Assembly (NCBI RefSeq): GCF_003255815.1
Contig: NC_037673.1
Span: forward strand, 7,544,070-7,608,069
Origin: Theropithecus gelada
Taxonomy: Eukaryota > Chordata > Mammalia > Primates > Cercopithecidae
DNA: 64,000 bases
Reading direction: 5' to 3'
Shown: one piece after another, positions 36,400-48,933 of the stretch
Layout of the letters: each line of letters starts with the position of its first letter
How positions within the stretch are numbered: the first letter of the stretch is position 1
The notes under the pieces: generated by a model
What the model was told of the DNA's origin: nothing
The model's input: only the letters and a program-made list of their open reading frames with translations
Database searches by the model: none
Program-made: the position numbers and the translations under genes

Positions 36400-38617
36400 A
36401 GTAACAGTCCTTACTATTGTGGATATGATCAGGCATGAGAGCTGGGCTGTGAGACATTGGAGCTATGCCCTGGGGTGACCAGATGTCCATCTAAAATACA
36501 GGTGCTACTTTTTGAATAAACTCTAGGGACCAACATATAGACCTCCTGGTGATTGCACTATAGATCCTGATGAAAGACATCCAAAGATGTCACTCACAGG
36601 TTTTGTATGAGAATTGTAAATCCAGTGAAGAATGGAATGCTTAAAAAGAAGGGGGGAGTCTAGGATGAGTATGATTCCAGTGGACATGATTAATTTTGAC
36701 CTCTAATAGTAGTGGGAACAAAAGAAAAAGAACAAAGAAACCTCAAGTAAATCCTTAGCCAACAAAGATTTAACAAAAATTAAAAATTGAGAGTGCCGAT
36801 TTTTATAAAATTAATATATTCCTAAACTTTTGAAGTTGATATAAAAGTGGCTAAAGAAAGCTCAGGAGACACGATTTATATAGGCATATAATATTTTCTA
36901 GATTTGAAAGGCTTTTGTTAACTCCCTCACAAGAGACAAAAGATACAATCCATACATAAGGTGATAGGCAAGAGCAACCATTTATTTTACAAAGGTCTGT
37001 GAGAGGGAAGCCGTCTCCAATTGAACAACCAGCTCCTAGAGTCTAAAGGTTAGCAGTTGGAGCGACTGAGTGTATCAATTCCTTTTCTAATGGCCGGGAG
37101 AAGGGACAGGTTTCAGGGTGGCCAAATCTGAGAGCACAGTGCTGTTTATGCCAGAGGGAACCAAGGGAAATACTAGAAAGCTCCCTGAAACCCAGCTGTA
37201 ATCCAGGGATCAGGATCACATTGTGAAATAATCATGCACGCATCAGTGCACCTGAGACGCATCCTCTAAGCTGGGGCCAGGCTGGGGCATTTTCCATCCA
37301 TTCAGCCTCCCAGGAGAAGCTCTGGACCTCACTGGGGACAGCATACAGCAGCACCTGGGAAATGTACATCTGTGGTTAGAGACAGGGAAAGAAATTGAAG
37401 TTGTTTTAAGGAAAGAATAATATAGAAAAAAAAAAAGGCCAAATGCTTGGAGCAAGACCAGCTCTTATCAATTATGAGGTCCTTGCTTGGCTCCGCTTTT
37501 GAGTGGTTTTTTGACCTGAATAAATTTGGGGAAATTTGAAAACCAACTAGTGCCAGCCAAGTGCCTGGAGCAGTGTAAAATGGAGTCACACGTGCAAGTC
37601 TCAACGTGAACTGAAAATATGATCTTACATCTGGTTCTGCCACCTTAACCATACTGACAGATGCTGAAACACTCACTGCTTCTAGCTTGGAGTATGCCAA
37701 GAAATGGCAGAGTCCGTTTAAACCCACAAACTTTTAGTAATTCAAGAGATGCAGTGTTGATACAAGGAAGTAAAAGATTCCAGTGATCTGCCCTCAAGAA
37801 GTTCACAACACAGTTAGAAAAACAGAGACCCTAGGAATTTACTGTTACACCATGGCCAGAATTACACCACCAGTGTGGGCTTCCTGTGCCCTGGGAAACC
37901 TGGAGGGAGAGTGAGTGGGTAACTAGGAGCAGTGTAATTTCTTAAGCTATTTGATCTTTAAGGGAAACTCAGGTCTTTGAGATCGTTTACTGGGGTGCAT
38001 CCTGGTGAGCCTGCTGGTGCCCTCAGCTGCACGAACACTACTGCTCCAACCCACCCACCCACTTCCTGCCACTCTCCCAGAGGCAGCCGGGTGAGAGAAC
38101 ATTGGCGTGTACACTGGATATGAAGTGTGGATGTGCATGAGTGAATTCTGGATTCGTGGGAGAACAGCATCACATAACCACGTGCAGTTTGCAGACAAAT
38201 GTGGGATGATTTGTCCTTGAACACAATAATAGAATCACTGCATGTGTACAGAGGTTCTGAAAACCTTTTCATAAAAGTGGAGATCACACGGGAAATGACT
38301 GGATTAATAAGAACCAGCGCGATAGACTTTTTGAAGGATTTTAGTAAGGCTAAGAAATGCCTACACTGAGATGTGACTGGCATTCATTAAGGAATGCCCA
38401 AGTTTAGTGCTTTTCTTTTTTCTTCTCATCATCCATTTCTTCTTGTCTTCACAAAATGGAAGGCATTTATCAAATCAGGTCAACTGACTGCATCCAAACG
38501 TCTCACTGCTGGGGAGGGACTGGCACCTACCTGGATAAACATAATTTTGCAAAAGTCAAACCTTTCACAGCAGCTGAATCTCAATATGGATCTATTCTTG
38601 GTAAAGGCAATCTCATA
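36400..38617. other. Unique sequence between the direct repeats
   Basis: No gene or repeat family recognised. Confidence 0.5.
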
Positions 38618-38620
38618 GAA

Positions 38621-38737
38621 AGATACTTTTCTGAAAATTCAGTCATTTGTCATATGTATGTGAAAAGTAAAACTTTGCAAAGCTTAAACAAATTTATGAA
38701 TCACTAGCTACCCTACTCTTCACTCAGCAGGCTTAAA
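38621..38737 (+). repeat. 120-bp direct repeat, copy 2
   Basis: Same unit as 36282-36398. A further partial copy of its last 30 bp follows at about 38740-38778 ('gactagctgtcctactctt'), a local tandem duplication that copy 1 lacks. Confidence 0.95.
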
Positions 38738-38779
38738 TGAATTTACTAATGACTAGCTGTCCTACTCTTGGCTGAGTAT

Positions 38780-40297
38780 TCTCACGTGTGAAGCACTACA
38801 TGGGGAGTGATGTGCAGAAGATCTAAGTCTACTGTGTACAACTCTGAAGTAACAATCAAGGAGTATCCTCAAGGCCTTGTTGTGAAGTTGCCATGGGGAT
38901 CATGAAGGAGCCCCATGGGAGAGAAATAATTGGCTACTTTCCTGAAAAGGTAAGAGTTGAGCAAATCCTGAAGAACAGATGCTGACAATCAATAGTTGTG
39001 CTTGTTATGTAAAGGAAAGAGTGTTGGTGGATGAAAGACAGTGAGATTGCATGTGGCATGTTGCAGTGGTTGGTGGTAAAGAGATGAGTTTGACAGGAAC
39101 AGAGCATTTCTGTGGAGAGAGGCATGAAGAAAAGAGAAGAGTTAGACCTGGAAGAACCTCATGATGAGGATTTTGTCTACCTTTGTCACAAAACAAAAAG
39201 AAAGAAACAAAAGCAGCTCTCACTCCTGCAGACAAGTGGCTTTCACTGAACTTTTGTTTTATGTTGTAGAGTTTCCTTCTTTCTGAAATAAAAACATTTC
39301 TGTGGAACACAAATATGTAGAACAGTTAAAGGCAGAGTTGGTATGGCCATGGGGTGGGAGGGATGTGCTTTTCCTGTTCCATTACCCATGGGCCAGGGGC
39401 TGCCAGCACCCATCGAAACCTCCCATCAAATTGCTGCTTCTGAAAGAATCTGCACCCTGGAAGCCATCCCTGGGAAGTGATAATCCATTCATAGATCCGC
39501 AGGCAATGACTATAGCACAACTAGGCGGAAAAGGTCTTGTGATTGCAGCGTGAGAGAAAGATGATAGGTGCATTGAGAGAATGAAAGCTCCCGCGGGCGG
39601 GAGACTGCGCCTTTTTGGTATAGGTGGGTCCTCTGTTGTCTGCATCAGCAAATGTCAAGTTGCAAAGCCTGCAGATCAGGATACGGAGGCCAGTGCTCAG
39701 TGCTTAGACAATAACCAACTGTCCTGTTTATCTTAACACTCATCACTGTTAACTTCACAGTTTAGTCAGCTTATTTCATTTCAGGAACTACGGTTTGCCA
39801 GTGTAGTAAAATTAAAATGGGACCCAGGAAACACCTAATCCTACCGTTGGGCTGTGTAAGAATTTGGGGAGCTTTTGAAGGTCATCCTTTGTGAGACACT
39901 ATCAAAGTCATTTGGAAACAACAATGAGATATTATCCAACTCAGGTGGACACAGAATTTTTCTCACTTTGGCAAGGATAATTCTGCCAACAGAAAGAAAA
40001 GATTAGATGCTTGGAAACAAGGGAGAGGAAGGGGTTGAGGGAAAAATCCAGGGCATGTCTGAATCGTCTGAATCTTGCATTCACCTTATCAAACCTGGAC
40101 ACCAATGTCTACAAAAATTTGACAGCCTAAAGTGGAAAACCAAGAGAATACGTCTAACTTTCAAATGGATGCGTTAGAAAGAAGGTTGCCAACTTTTGTT
40201 TCTTTAGGAGAAAATTACTGTATCCCCTAAATCACATGGAGTTTACCTTTTTGTGATAAGATGGGTTTTGAAACACTTTCCCATAGGAAAGCTGGTC
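38780..40297. other. Unique sequence, nothing recognised
   Basis: No gene or repeat family recognised. Confidence 0.5.
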
Positions 40298-40304
40298 TAC
40301 ATTG

Positions 40305-40309
<5 letters not shown>

Positions 40310-40347
<38 letters not shown>

Positions 40348-40630
40348 ACAGAGTTTCCCTCTTGTTGCCCAGGCTGGAGTAAATGGCACGATCTCGACTC
40401 ACTGCAACCTCCATCTACTGGGTTCAAGAGATTCTCCTGCCTCAGCCTCCAGAGTAGCTGGGATTACAGGCACCTGCCACCATGCCTGGCTAATTTTTTT
40501 TTGTATTTTTAGTAGAGACGGAGTTTCACCATGTTGGCCAGGCTGGTCTTGAACTCCTGACCTCAGGCAATCCACCTGCCTCAGCCTCCCAAAATGCTGG
40601 GATTACAGGCGTGAGCCACCACGCCCGGCC
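40310..40630 (-). mobile_element. AluS with a long poly-T (reverse tail)
   Basis: Reversed Alu, S type. The T run at 40306-40346 has 41 uninterrupted T. The target-site copies are tacattgctttt (40298-40309) and tacgttgctttt (40631-40642), one mismatch. Confidence 0.95.
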
Positions 40631-40642
40631 TACGTTGCTTTT

Positions 40643-41608
40643 ACATCACCTCCGAAGTACTGCCGTCAGCGTGCCCCAGATCCAAGCTTTCCACTTCCCT
40701 GTAGCCCACTCTAGTAACACTCAAAGAATGGTTCTAAGAAAATAAAAACTACAGAAAAAGTCGTGATAGCTAACACTTTAACATAAAAAATGCCTAAAAC
40801 CTCTTAAACTAAATTGTTTCTTAAAACAGAAGATTTTGCTAATTAGACTTAAGGTAGACTGTACTGAGGTTATGTCAAGGAAATCATTTTTTTTCTGTGT
40901 TTAATTTACTACAGTTGTGTTTAATTACACAAGGACAGTCTCAGGAGGGTGCTCTTCATCCAGAGTACTCAACACCTAGGCATATGAAACTTTGGAGTTT
41001 CCTGTATATTCTCTTTTTCAGACACAGAAGATCTCAACCTTTGCTAAAAAGAGATACTACATTTATTTTGAATACTGAGAAAAATGACATTCTTCAGTAA
41101 ATGCACACGGCAACTCATATATAGAACCAAGCTCCTTGTTCAATGGACCTTCCAGTAACCATGGCAACCACGAGTCTCTAGGACCATTTCCCTTAGATGC
41201 TACCATGAGAATTCCAGTCTGTGGGAGATGGCACTAACATGCAGTGCCTTCCTCCTCAACCTCTCAGCAACGTACACATGCCAAATACAGAAAAATGCCA
41301 AATAAATTATAGTTAATGTAAAATAAAAATGCATAGCTGAGATTGCAATAATGAAAAATAAAACCACAGGTACCTAAAACAAGTGGAGATTTCCATCTAA
41401 AACCTAAGTGGGTATTGAGCATGTTGAACATGAGAGTGGAACACCTCTGTGGGGACATCAGAAACAAAGATTGTCTTGGATACTAGATATTCAGTGTTCC
41501 TACAAGGAGAGTATTAAGAATTCTTGAGTTTGGTGAGAAGAGACTAGAATTAAACCTGTTTTTATAAGGCCAGAACATAAGGACTAAAAAAAAAATCTAC
41601 TCACTGTC
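40643..41608. other. Unique sequence, nothing recognised
   Basis: No gene or repeat family recognised. Confidence 0.5.
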
Positions 41609-41905
41609 TTTTTTTTTTTTTTTTTTGAGATGGAGTCTCACTTTGTTCCCCAGGCGGGAGTGCAGTGGCACCATCTCAGCTCACTGCAACTGCTGCCTCC
41701 TGGGTTCAAGTGATTCTTGTTCCTCAACCTCCTGAGTAGCTGGGATTATAGGCATGGCCACCAGGTCCAGCTCATTTTCGAATTTTTAGTAGAGATAGGG
41801 TTTTGCCGTGTTGGCCAGGCTTGTCTCAAACTCCTGACCTCAGGTGATCTGCCCGCTTCGGTCTCCCAAATCGCTGGGATTACAGGTGTGAGCCACCATG
41901 CCCAC
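41609..41905 (-). mobile_element. AluS
   Basis: Reversed Alu with an 18-T tail at 41609-41626 and moderate divergence. Likely target-site copies are 'ctcactgtcttt' at the left and 'ctcactctttag' at the right. Confidence 0.93.
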
Positions 41906-42039
41906 TGCTCACTCTTTAGGGATCTAGTACCCATGTGGCAGAAGCTCCTGCCTTAATATGCATGGGCTTGGGGATCTTAATTTATCCCACATGAAATGAA
42001 GAATTCGGTCTAGAGAAGAGACCAGAAAAAGAATGAACA

Positions 42040-42700
42040 GAACATAGATGACTGGCATGAAGTGATTATATTTAATTGCAGCCTCAGAGGAGTGACAAAA
42101 TGAGGGGAATAATTGAAGAAATAAATGGCCAAAAATTCCCCAAATTTAGTGTAAATGATAAACCTGCAAATCCCAGAAAGTCAATAAAATCCAAGCAGAA
42201 GAAAAATGAGAAAAATCACACTAAGGGACATTGTAATCACATTTCTAAAAAGTAATGATAAAGAGAATATCTTACAGCAGCTAGAGAAACAAACATACAA
42301 ACACATTTTGTACAGAGAACAAAGATAAGATTACAGCAGACTCCTTTTCAGAAACTATGTAAAGCAGAAGAATATGGAGAAAATATTTTTGAAGCAGCTA
42401 AAAGAAAAAAAATCTGTCAAGGTAGAACTCTAATTTTAGTAAAAGTGTCTTTAAGTAAGGTAAAATAAAGGCTTTTAAAAATTTTGAGGTCAAACAAAAG
42501 CTGAGAGAATTCATTGCTAGTAGAACTGTACCAAAGGAAAAGTTAAAGCAAGTTCTTTGAGAAGAAGGAAAAAATACTCGATGGAAATATGGGCCTCCAC
42601 AAAGAAAGGGGGAGTGCTGGAAATTGTAAGTATGTGGGAAAAATGCAAGATATTATTGTCATTTTTTAAACACTTCAAAAGAAAATTGAGTGTTTAAATA
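42040..42700 (+). mobile_element. Old L1M, ORF1-side segment
   Basis: Sense-strand old L1 text: 'ggacattgtaatcacatttc', 'ttacagcagactccttttca', 'caaacaaaagctgagagaat', 'ggaaatatgggcctccacaa'. The order matches the L1M region upstream of ORF2. Strongly diverged and A-rich. Confidence 0.65.
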
Positions 42701-44105
42701 AAATAACATTGTGGAGTTTTAACATAGGTAAAAGAAACATGTCTGACAATATCACAGGGGAAGTGAGAGCGGAAACTACAAGTTCCTGTTATAGGTTCAG
42801 AAGTGGATCTACATGTATATACTCTTATATGGTACAAAGCAGCCACAGTAATTCCTTGTGGGAAAAGATCTCTTGTTTTTTCAATAAACAGTAACAAAAC
42901 AGTTGTGTATTCACATGCAAAAAGTTGAACTTTGATGTTTACTGCATGTTATACAAGAAAATGAACTCCAAATGGATCACAAACTTGAATTCAAGAGCTG
43001 TAACTCAGAATAAAGCATAAGAGATCATCTTTGTGATCTTGGTTTAAGAAATTATTTCTTAAAGAGAACACAAAGAACATAAATCATAAAAGAATAAAAT
43101 AATGAAATGAACTTAACTAAAATGAAAACTTAAAAAAAAATCAAAGGACACTGTTAAAACAAGAAAAGGTAAACCAAAGATGGAAAATATTTGTGGAACA
43201 TATTTTAAAGAAATTGTATCTGGAATATACATAAAACATAACTCTATAATATGTTGACAAAAATCTAATTCAAAAATAGGCAAATGATTTGAATGGACAT
43301 TTCATCAAAGAAGAGATACAGATATAAAATAAGTACATAAAAATATATTATCATTAGTTTTTAAGTAAATGTAAATTAAAACCACAATGAGCTACCATTA
43401 CACAACTACTACATGAAATAAAATGAAAAATACTGGCAATGACATGAATTGGCAAGGATTCAATTCAGAGTAAGTGAAACTCATAAATTGCTGGCAATAA
43501 TGCAAGAATAATATTGCCACTTTGCAAAAAATCTGGCAGTTTCCTATAAAGCTAAACAGAAAGTTATCATGCAACCCAGTGATTTCCACTAGCTCCTTAG
43601 TAAATAAGAAATGAAAACATATATCCATCAAATATTTTATATGAACATTGATAGCAGCTTTCTTCATCATTACCCCTGACTAGAAACAACCCAAATGTCT
43701 ATCAACAGGTAAATGGATTTGCAAATTTTTATGCATTCATGCAATTGAATGCTACTCAGTAATAACAACTGCATATATACACAACTACACAGGTAAATCT
43801 CAAAAGCTCTGTACTAAATGAAGGAAACCAGACACACAAATGTTACATGAAGTATAATTCAATTTATAAAAAATTCCAGAAAAGGCAAAACTATGGTGAC
43901 AGAAAGCAGGGCAGTGTTTTGTGGAGGAGAAGATACTGATTGCAAAGAAGCTCAAGGGAATTATTTTTGATTGATGGAAATGTTCTATATATTACTGTGA
44001 TGGTGGTTACACAAATGTAAACAATGCAAGCTGATTGAATTACACACTTAAAATTGTACCTTTTATTTTATGTAATTCATAGCTCAATAAAGTGGATTAA
44101 AAAAT
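42701..44105 (+). mobile_element. Old L1M, ORF2 3' end and 3' UTR
   Basis: From about 42920 the plus strand matches the C-terminal end of L1 ORF2 and the 3' UTR ('aactccaaatggatcacaaa', 'aacaacccaaatgtctatca', 'tatattactgtgatggtgg', 'cacacttaaaattgtacc'). The bulk of ORF2 is missing between this and the ORF1-side segment. 42701-42920 is not confidently assigned. Confidence 0.75.
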
Positions 44106-44113
44106 CTAGTCTA

Positions 44114-44423
44114 GGCCAGGTGCGGTTACAAATCCCAGCACTTTGGGAGGCCAAGGCGAGCAAATTACAAGATCAGGAGTTCGAGACCAGCCTGACCAAC
44201 ATGGTGAAATTCCGTCTCTACTAAAAATACAAAAAAAAAAAAAAAAAAGGTTAGCTGGGCATGGTGATGTGTGCCATTAATCCCATCTACTCAGGAGGCT
44301 GAAGCAGGAGAATCGCTTGAACCTGGGAGGCGGAAGTTGCAGTGAGCCGAGATCATGCCATTGCACTCCAGCCTGGGTGACAGAGCGAGGTTCCGTCTCA
44401 AACAAACAAACAAACGAACAAAC
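44114..44423 (+). mobile_element. AluS, plus orientation
   Basis: Full Alu from 'ggccaggtgcggt' with a 19-bp mid A-run (about 44230-44248) and an (AAAC)n tail. The flanks aaaatctagtcta (44101-44113) and aaaaattagtcta (about 44424-44436) look like the target-site duplication. Confidence 0.93.
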
Positions 44424-44589
44424 AAAAATTAGTCTAGAATTGATATCAGGAGTCTAGGCAGAGGCAAGTATAATACTGGCCCACAACGAGGCATCCACCA
44501 TTGGGGGCAAAAGTATCTTTAAGAGAAGGTGAGCAGACCTTGGAATTGCATCAAGGGTAGTATTTGGGACTAGCCATGCTAACAGATAT

Positions 44590-44775
44590 GAGATGTTATC
44601 GTTTGGATTTGCATTTTTCTGATAATGAACGATGTTGAGGATATTTTCATATACTTCTTGCTTTCTTTGGATAACTGTCTGTTTAAGTCCTTTGCCCACT
44701 TTTTCATTGGGTTGTTTGTTTTTTGCCATTGATTTGTAAAAATTTCTTACATATTTTTTAAATTAACCCCTTATT
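44590..44775 (-). mobile_element. L1 ORF2 fragment, inverted partner
   Basis: Antisense L1 text: 'tttggatttgcatttttctg', 'gtcctttgcccactttttca', 'gggttgtttgttttttgcc'. It meets a sense L1 fragment at about 44776. Confidence 0.8.
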
Positions 44776-44935
44776 ATAGACCCACCCTTATAACCCTTTT
44801 GACACCAAAATCACAGCAATAAAAACAATAATAGACAAGTGGGACTACATCAGACTGAAAAGCTCTTGCGCAGCAAAGGAAACCATCAACAGAAAGGCAG
44901 CCTACACAAAGGGAGAAAGAATTTGCAAACTATGT
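44776..44935 (+). mobile_element. L1 ORF2 fragment, sense partner
   Basis: Sense L1 text: 'gacaagtgggactacatcag', 'gcgcagcaaaggaaaccatc', 'agaatttgcaaactatg'. In L1 it lies immediately upstream of the region represented by the inverted partner. Confidence 0.8.
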
Positions 44936-45879
44936 GTTTGAACTATTTGTTAAAACAGTTTCCATTAGATCTTACTGAAACATTTAATTTTTATATAATT
45001 CTACAGAAACATGTATCACATATTAAGAATTTAGACACCGATTTCTTTAAAATATAACTAGTATTTTTCAATACTACTGTTTATTTAGTAAGTGCTCTTT
45101 TTATATCAATAGGGACAAATCATGTTAAAAATTGCTGAGTTTTGTAAAAAGACTTTGAACTTACAGAGGCTATTTTGCCAAATGTTTGCCAATAACAATC
45201 AAAGTACTTTGTAAGAAAATGCACATTATTTTCTGAAGAAAGACAAGCATTCTATTTTGTGATTTTGAGCACTCAAGGTCACAGAATCTATGAAGAATTG
45301 TAGTTTCTTAAATATCAAGCCTTATGAAAATCACTCTTGGCTTCATAGAAATTATGAAATGATGGGTTTATAGAAATTTTGCATTGATGAGAAATAAAAA
45401 ATGTAAGTTCTCAGAATTTTCTGATAATGGCATTTTAAAAATACAACCAAGGAGAAAGACCTTTTGAAGATTGAAGCCATGATTTGGGGTTTAGAAGTAT
45501 ATGACTAACCCCTACATAGACTAGTAAACCCACGCTCCCTCTCTAAGGGGCTCTGAACACTTTCCAGCATCTGGCTTAGATAAAAGAGAACTGAAGATAA
45601 GTCTCAACTTCAAGGGGGCAGAGGGAATGATGACCACATGGGGAAAGATAACAAGTCTAGAGTCATTTTTCTGACATTCATTTAGTTGACTTATATTAAC
45701 ATACCAAATTAAAATAAAGTTGAAAATAATGGAAAGCTAATTTTGGAGAGGGCAATTTTGAATAAAGACTTTTGGACTAGAAATGAACACATCTAGCTTT
45801 ATGCTAGGACCAGCCTTTGTGAAATGTTGAACTAATACCTTAGTTTCTCTTTTCAGTTTTTGCAAGCTCCTTTCAATTT
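44936..45879. other. AT-rich unique sequence
   Basis: Nothing recognised. Confidence 0.5.
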
Positions 45880-46700
45880 TCTTTTTTTCATGTAAACTTT
45901 TAACTTCTAAGTTCAGAGATACATGTGTAGATTCGTTGCATAGGCAATCTTGTATCTTGGAAGTTTGTAGTACATAATTATTTCGCCACCCAGGTATTAA
46001 GCCTAGTATCTATTAGTTATTTTTCCTGATCATCTTCCTCCTCCCACTCTCTACCCTCTGATAGGTCCCAGTATGCATTGTTCTCCCCTATGTGTTCATG
46101 TGTTCTCATCTTTAGCTCTCACTTATAAGGGAGAACAGGTAGTATTTGGTTTTCTGTTCCTACATTTAGTTTGCTAAGCATGATGGCCTCCGGCTCCATT
46201 TATGTCCCTGCAAAGGACTTGAACTCATTCTTTTTTATGGCTGCATAGTATTCTATGGTATGTAACTATCACATTTTCTTTATCCAGTCTATCATTGATG
46301 GGCGTTTAGGTTGATTCCATATCTTTGCTATGGTGAATAGGCTTGCAATGAACATACACATACATATGTCTTTATAATAGAATAATTTATACTCCTTTGG
46401 ATATATACCCAGTGATGGGGTTGCTGGGTTGAATGGTATTTCTGTCTTTAGGTCTTTGAGGAATCACCACACTGTCTTCACAATGGTTGGACTCATTTAC
46501 AACAGTGTATAAGCATTCCTTTGTCTCCATGACTTTGCTAGCATCCGTTATTGTTTGACTTTTAGTAATAGCCATTTTGACTGGTGTGAGATGGTATCTC
46601 ATTATAGTTTTGATTTGCATTTCTCTAATGGTCAATGATGTTGAGATTTTTTAAAAAATATGATTGTTGGCCACATGTATGTCTTCTTTTGAGGATGATA
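45880..46700 (-). mobile_element. L1P 3' end, 5'-truncated
   Basis: Reversed L1: a T-rich start, antisense 3' UTR ('ttcgttgcataggcaatctt'), then the antisense ORF2 end ('ggctgcatagtattctatgg', 'ggatatatacccagtgatg', 'gactggtgtgagatggtatc'). Intermediate age. The minus-strand frame at 46635-46387 is a broken ORF2 C-terminal scrap. Confidence 0.9.
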
Positions 46701-46849
46701 TTCTGTATCCCCATATTGGTTGGGATGGAATGCTGACTTCATTTGCAACACAGCTTTGAAATTCAGACGTTTTTGAAGACATGACCTTAATTTCACCTTA
46801 TACTCTGCAAAATCTGTTCAGAGTTGTGGTGATGGAAATATATACTGCT

Positions 46850-47300
46850 GCCTGTAGTGGCCTTAATGCTCTTCCCCACCAAATTTATGTCCGTCTAGAA
46901 CCTTGGAATTGATTTTATGTGGAAATAAGATCTTTGAAGATGTAATGAGCTGAGGTTTTTGAGATGAAATCTTCCTGGGATTAGGGCGCACCTGAAACTC
47001 AATGACAGGTTTCTGTATAAGAAAAGGAGAGGTCACAGAGATAAACACAGGGAAGAAAATCATATGAAGATGAAGGCAGAGATGAAAGTTATGCTACCAA
47101 AAGCCAAAGAACACCTGAAGCCACCGGAAGCTTAAAGAGGCAAGGAAGGATCCTCCCCTAGAGGCTTCACAGAGAGCATGGCCCTGCCGGCACCTTACTT
47201 TCAGACTTCCAGGCTCCAGAACTATGTGAGAATAAAGTTCTCCTGTTTTAAACATCCAGATTTGTGGTAATTTTGTACAACATTCCTAGGAAACTAGGGT
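46850..47300 (+). mobile_element. MLT1 (MaLR) LTR
   Basis: Plus-strand MLT1 layout: 'ccccaccaaatttatgtc', 'aataagatctttgaagatgt', 'gccggcaccttactttcag', 'cagaactatgtgagaataaa' and the tail 'tttgtggtaattttgtac'. Ends are approximate and no clear target-site copy was seen. Confidence 0.85.
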
Positions 47301-47517
47301 CCTACCTCAGATATCTTTTTGTTTCCATCTCATTTCTAATTATTTGGTAAAATGCTTAGTTTTGGTGTCAGAACCATAAACATGGTGAGTCACAGATTAC
47401 AGGGCCAGGACCTGAGATAGGAGTCAATGTGCAAAGGTGAGGGTCCTTGTTCTTGGAGCAGTCTCTGGAAGCCCCTGGGCAAGGCAGCCAGAAATCCCGG
47501 ATCAAGGCTTTCTTCCC

Positions 47518-48253
47518 CAGCCACATGCATGCCTGCTGAAGCTCTGCTCATCACTCTCACTCCCACGGCCTCCCACTGTGCTCTCTGTATTGTTTCTGTC
47601 CTCAGGGGAGCTGCCCTACCTTGGGGACCCTAGAATTAGGCAACATCCCTGATAGCCATGCCCTCCTCTGTGCCCGCTGCAGAAAGGCACACCTATTTCA
47701 CCAATGTCCTGGAATTGAACCTGTTTTATCCTCCTGAACAGTCCCTGGAAATCGTGACACTGTTATCAGAAAAATGGGGAGACAGGATCAGCTGGATAGA
47801 CAACGGCATTAGTCCACGTCAAAAGGCAAAGGGAGGTTTGACTTTTGTATTTTCTTATTGATGAAAATGAAACACAGGACCTTTAATTAAACATTCTCCC
47901 CATATTTTCTTATCCCCACATATGCGTATGCATCAGTATTTGTACGTTGGACACAAAGCACATACATTTGATGAAAAAGAGTGAGTGGGATTATAGCAGT
48001 CATTTCACATGAGCTCAGGGTTTTATATTTCATTAAGATTTCTTCTACATCATCCTTCAGAATAACCTCCGATTGGACGTTAGAGTATAGATAATATTTT
48101 CATCTTCTCTATTTTGCAAACAAACTAACAAACCAAACTAACTTGTTCCTACTGCAGACCTTCAGTTAGGAAACGACTAGAATTGAAATCTGCTGGCACT
48201 TCCCACAGAGATATTTCCATCAGCTGAACTCAAATTGAAGATAGACAAATTTG
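47518..48253 (+). repeat. 740-bp direct duplication, copy 1
   Basis: 'acatgcatgcctgctgaagc' to 'agacaaatttgg'. It aligns along its whole length with 50290-51042 at roughly 85 percent by eye, with small indels. An ATG frame at 47658-47861 (67 codons, beginning MPSSVPAAERHTYF) is present here but is broken in copy 2, so coding is not supported. Not recognised as a known repeat family. Confidence 0.92.
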
Positions 48254-48603
48254 GTTAGGCACATCCCATTTCAGGCTGTGGTTCTGAGCCCTGTGGGCAA
48301 AGTGAGTTCTCTCAAGAACTCAAGAAGGTAGAAGGTCAGAGCCAAAGCCAACAGGACTAACAAGTACACCAAGAAGGCAGGTGGTAAAGAATATGGAGTG
48401 GCCTCAGAAATCAGATTGTCAAGAATTGAAGGACCAGGGCCAACTGCAAGAAAACGGATACAAGGCAATAAAACAGAAAGCCCATTGCTATCTGAGTGGC
48501 CATACCATGCTTTTAACCTAGGTAGGAACAAGTATGAGAGTAAGACACTGTGCAGGCTAAAGAAAGTAGCAGGCTTTGGCAAATGGATGTTATCAGCTTG
48601 TTC
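48254..48603. other. Unique sequence
   Basis: Nothing recognised. Confidence 0.5.
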
Positions 48604-48617
48604 AAGAATCTAAAACA

Positions 48618-48919
48618 GGCCAGTCAAGGTGGCTCACGCCAGTGACTCCAGCACTTTTGGAGGCCGAGGCAGGAAGGATGCTTGAGCACAAGAGTTTGAG
48701 ACCAACTTGGGCAACACAATGAGACCTTGTCTTTACTAAAATAAAAATAAAAACTATTAGCCGGTGTGGTAGTGAGCGCCTGTAGTCCCAGCTACTTGGG
48801 GTGCTATGTTGGGAAGGATCACTTGAGCCTGGGAATTTGAGGCTACAGTGAATCATATTCATACCACTGCACTCCAGCCTGGGCAGCAGAGTGAAACCCT
48901 GTCTCAAAATTAAAGGAAA
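48618..48919 (+). mobile_element. AluJ, plus orientation
   Basis: Diverged Alu with a decayed A-rich tail and a perfect 14-bp target-site duplication, aagaatctaaaaca, at 48604-48617 and 48920-48933. Confidence 0.95.
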
Positions 48920-48933
48920 AAGAATCTAAAACA

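Noticed and set aside
47658..47861. 67-codon ATG frame in copy 1 of the 740-bp duplication.
   Set aside because: The equivalent frame in copy 2 is broken by indels and a stop, so there is no sign of coding constraint.
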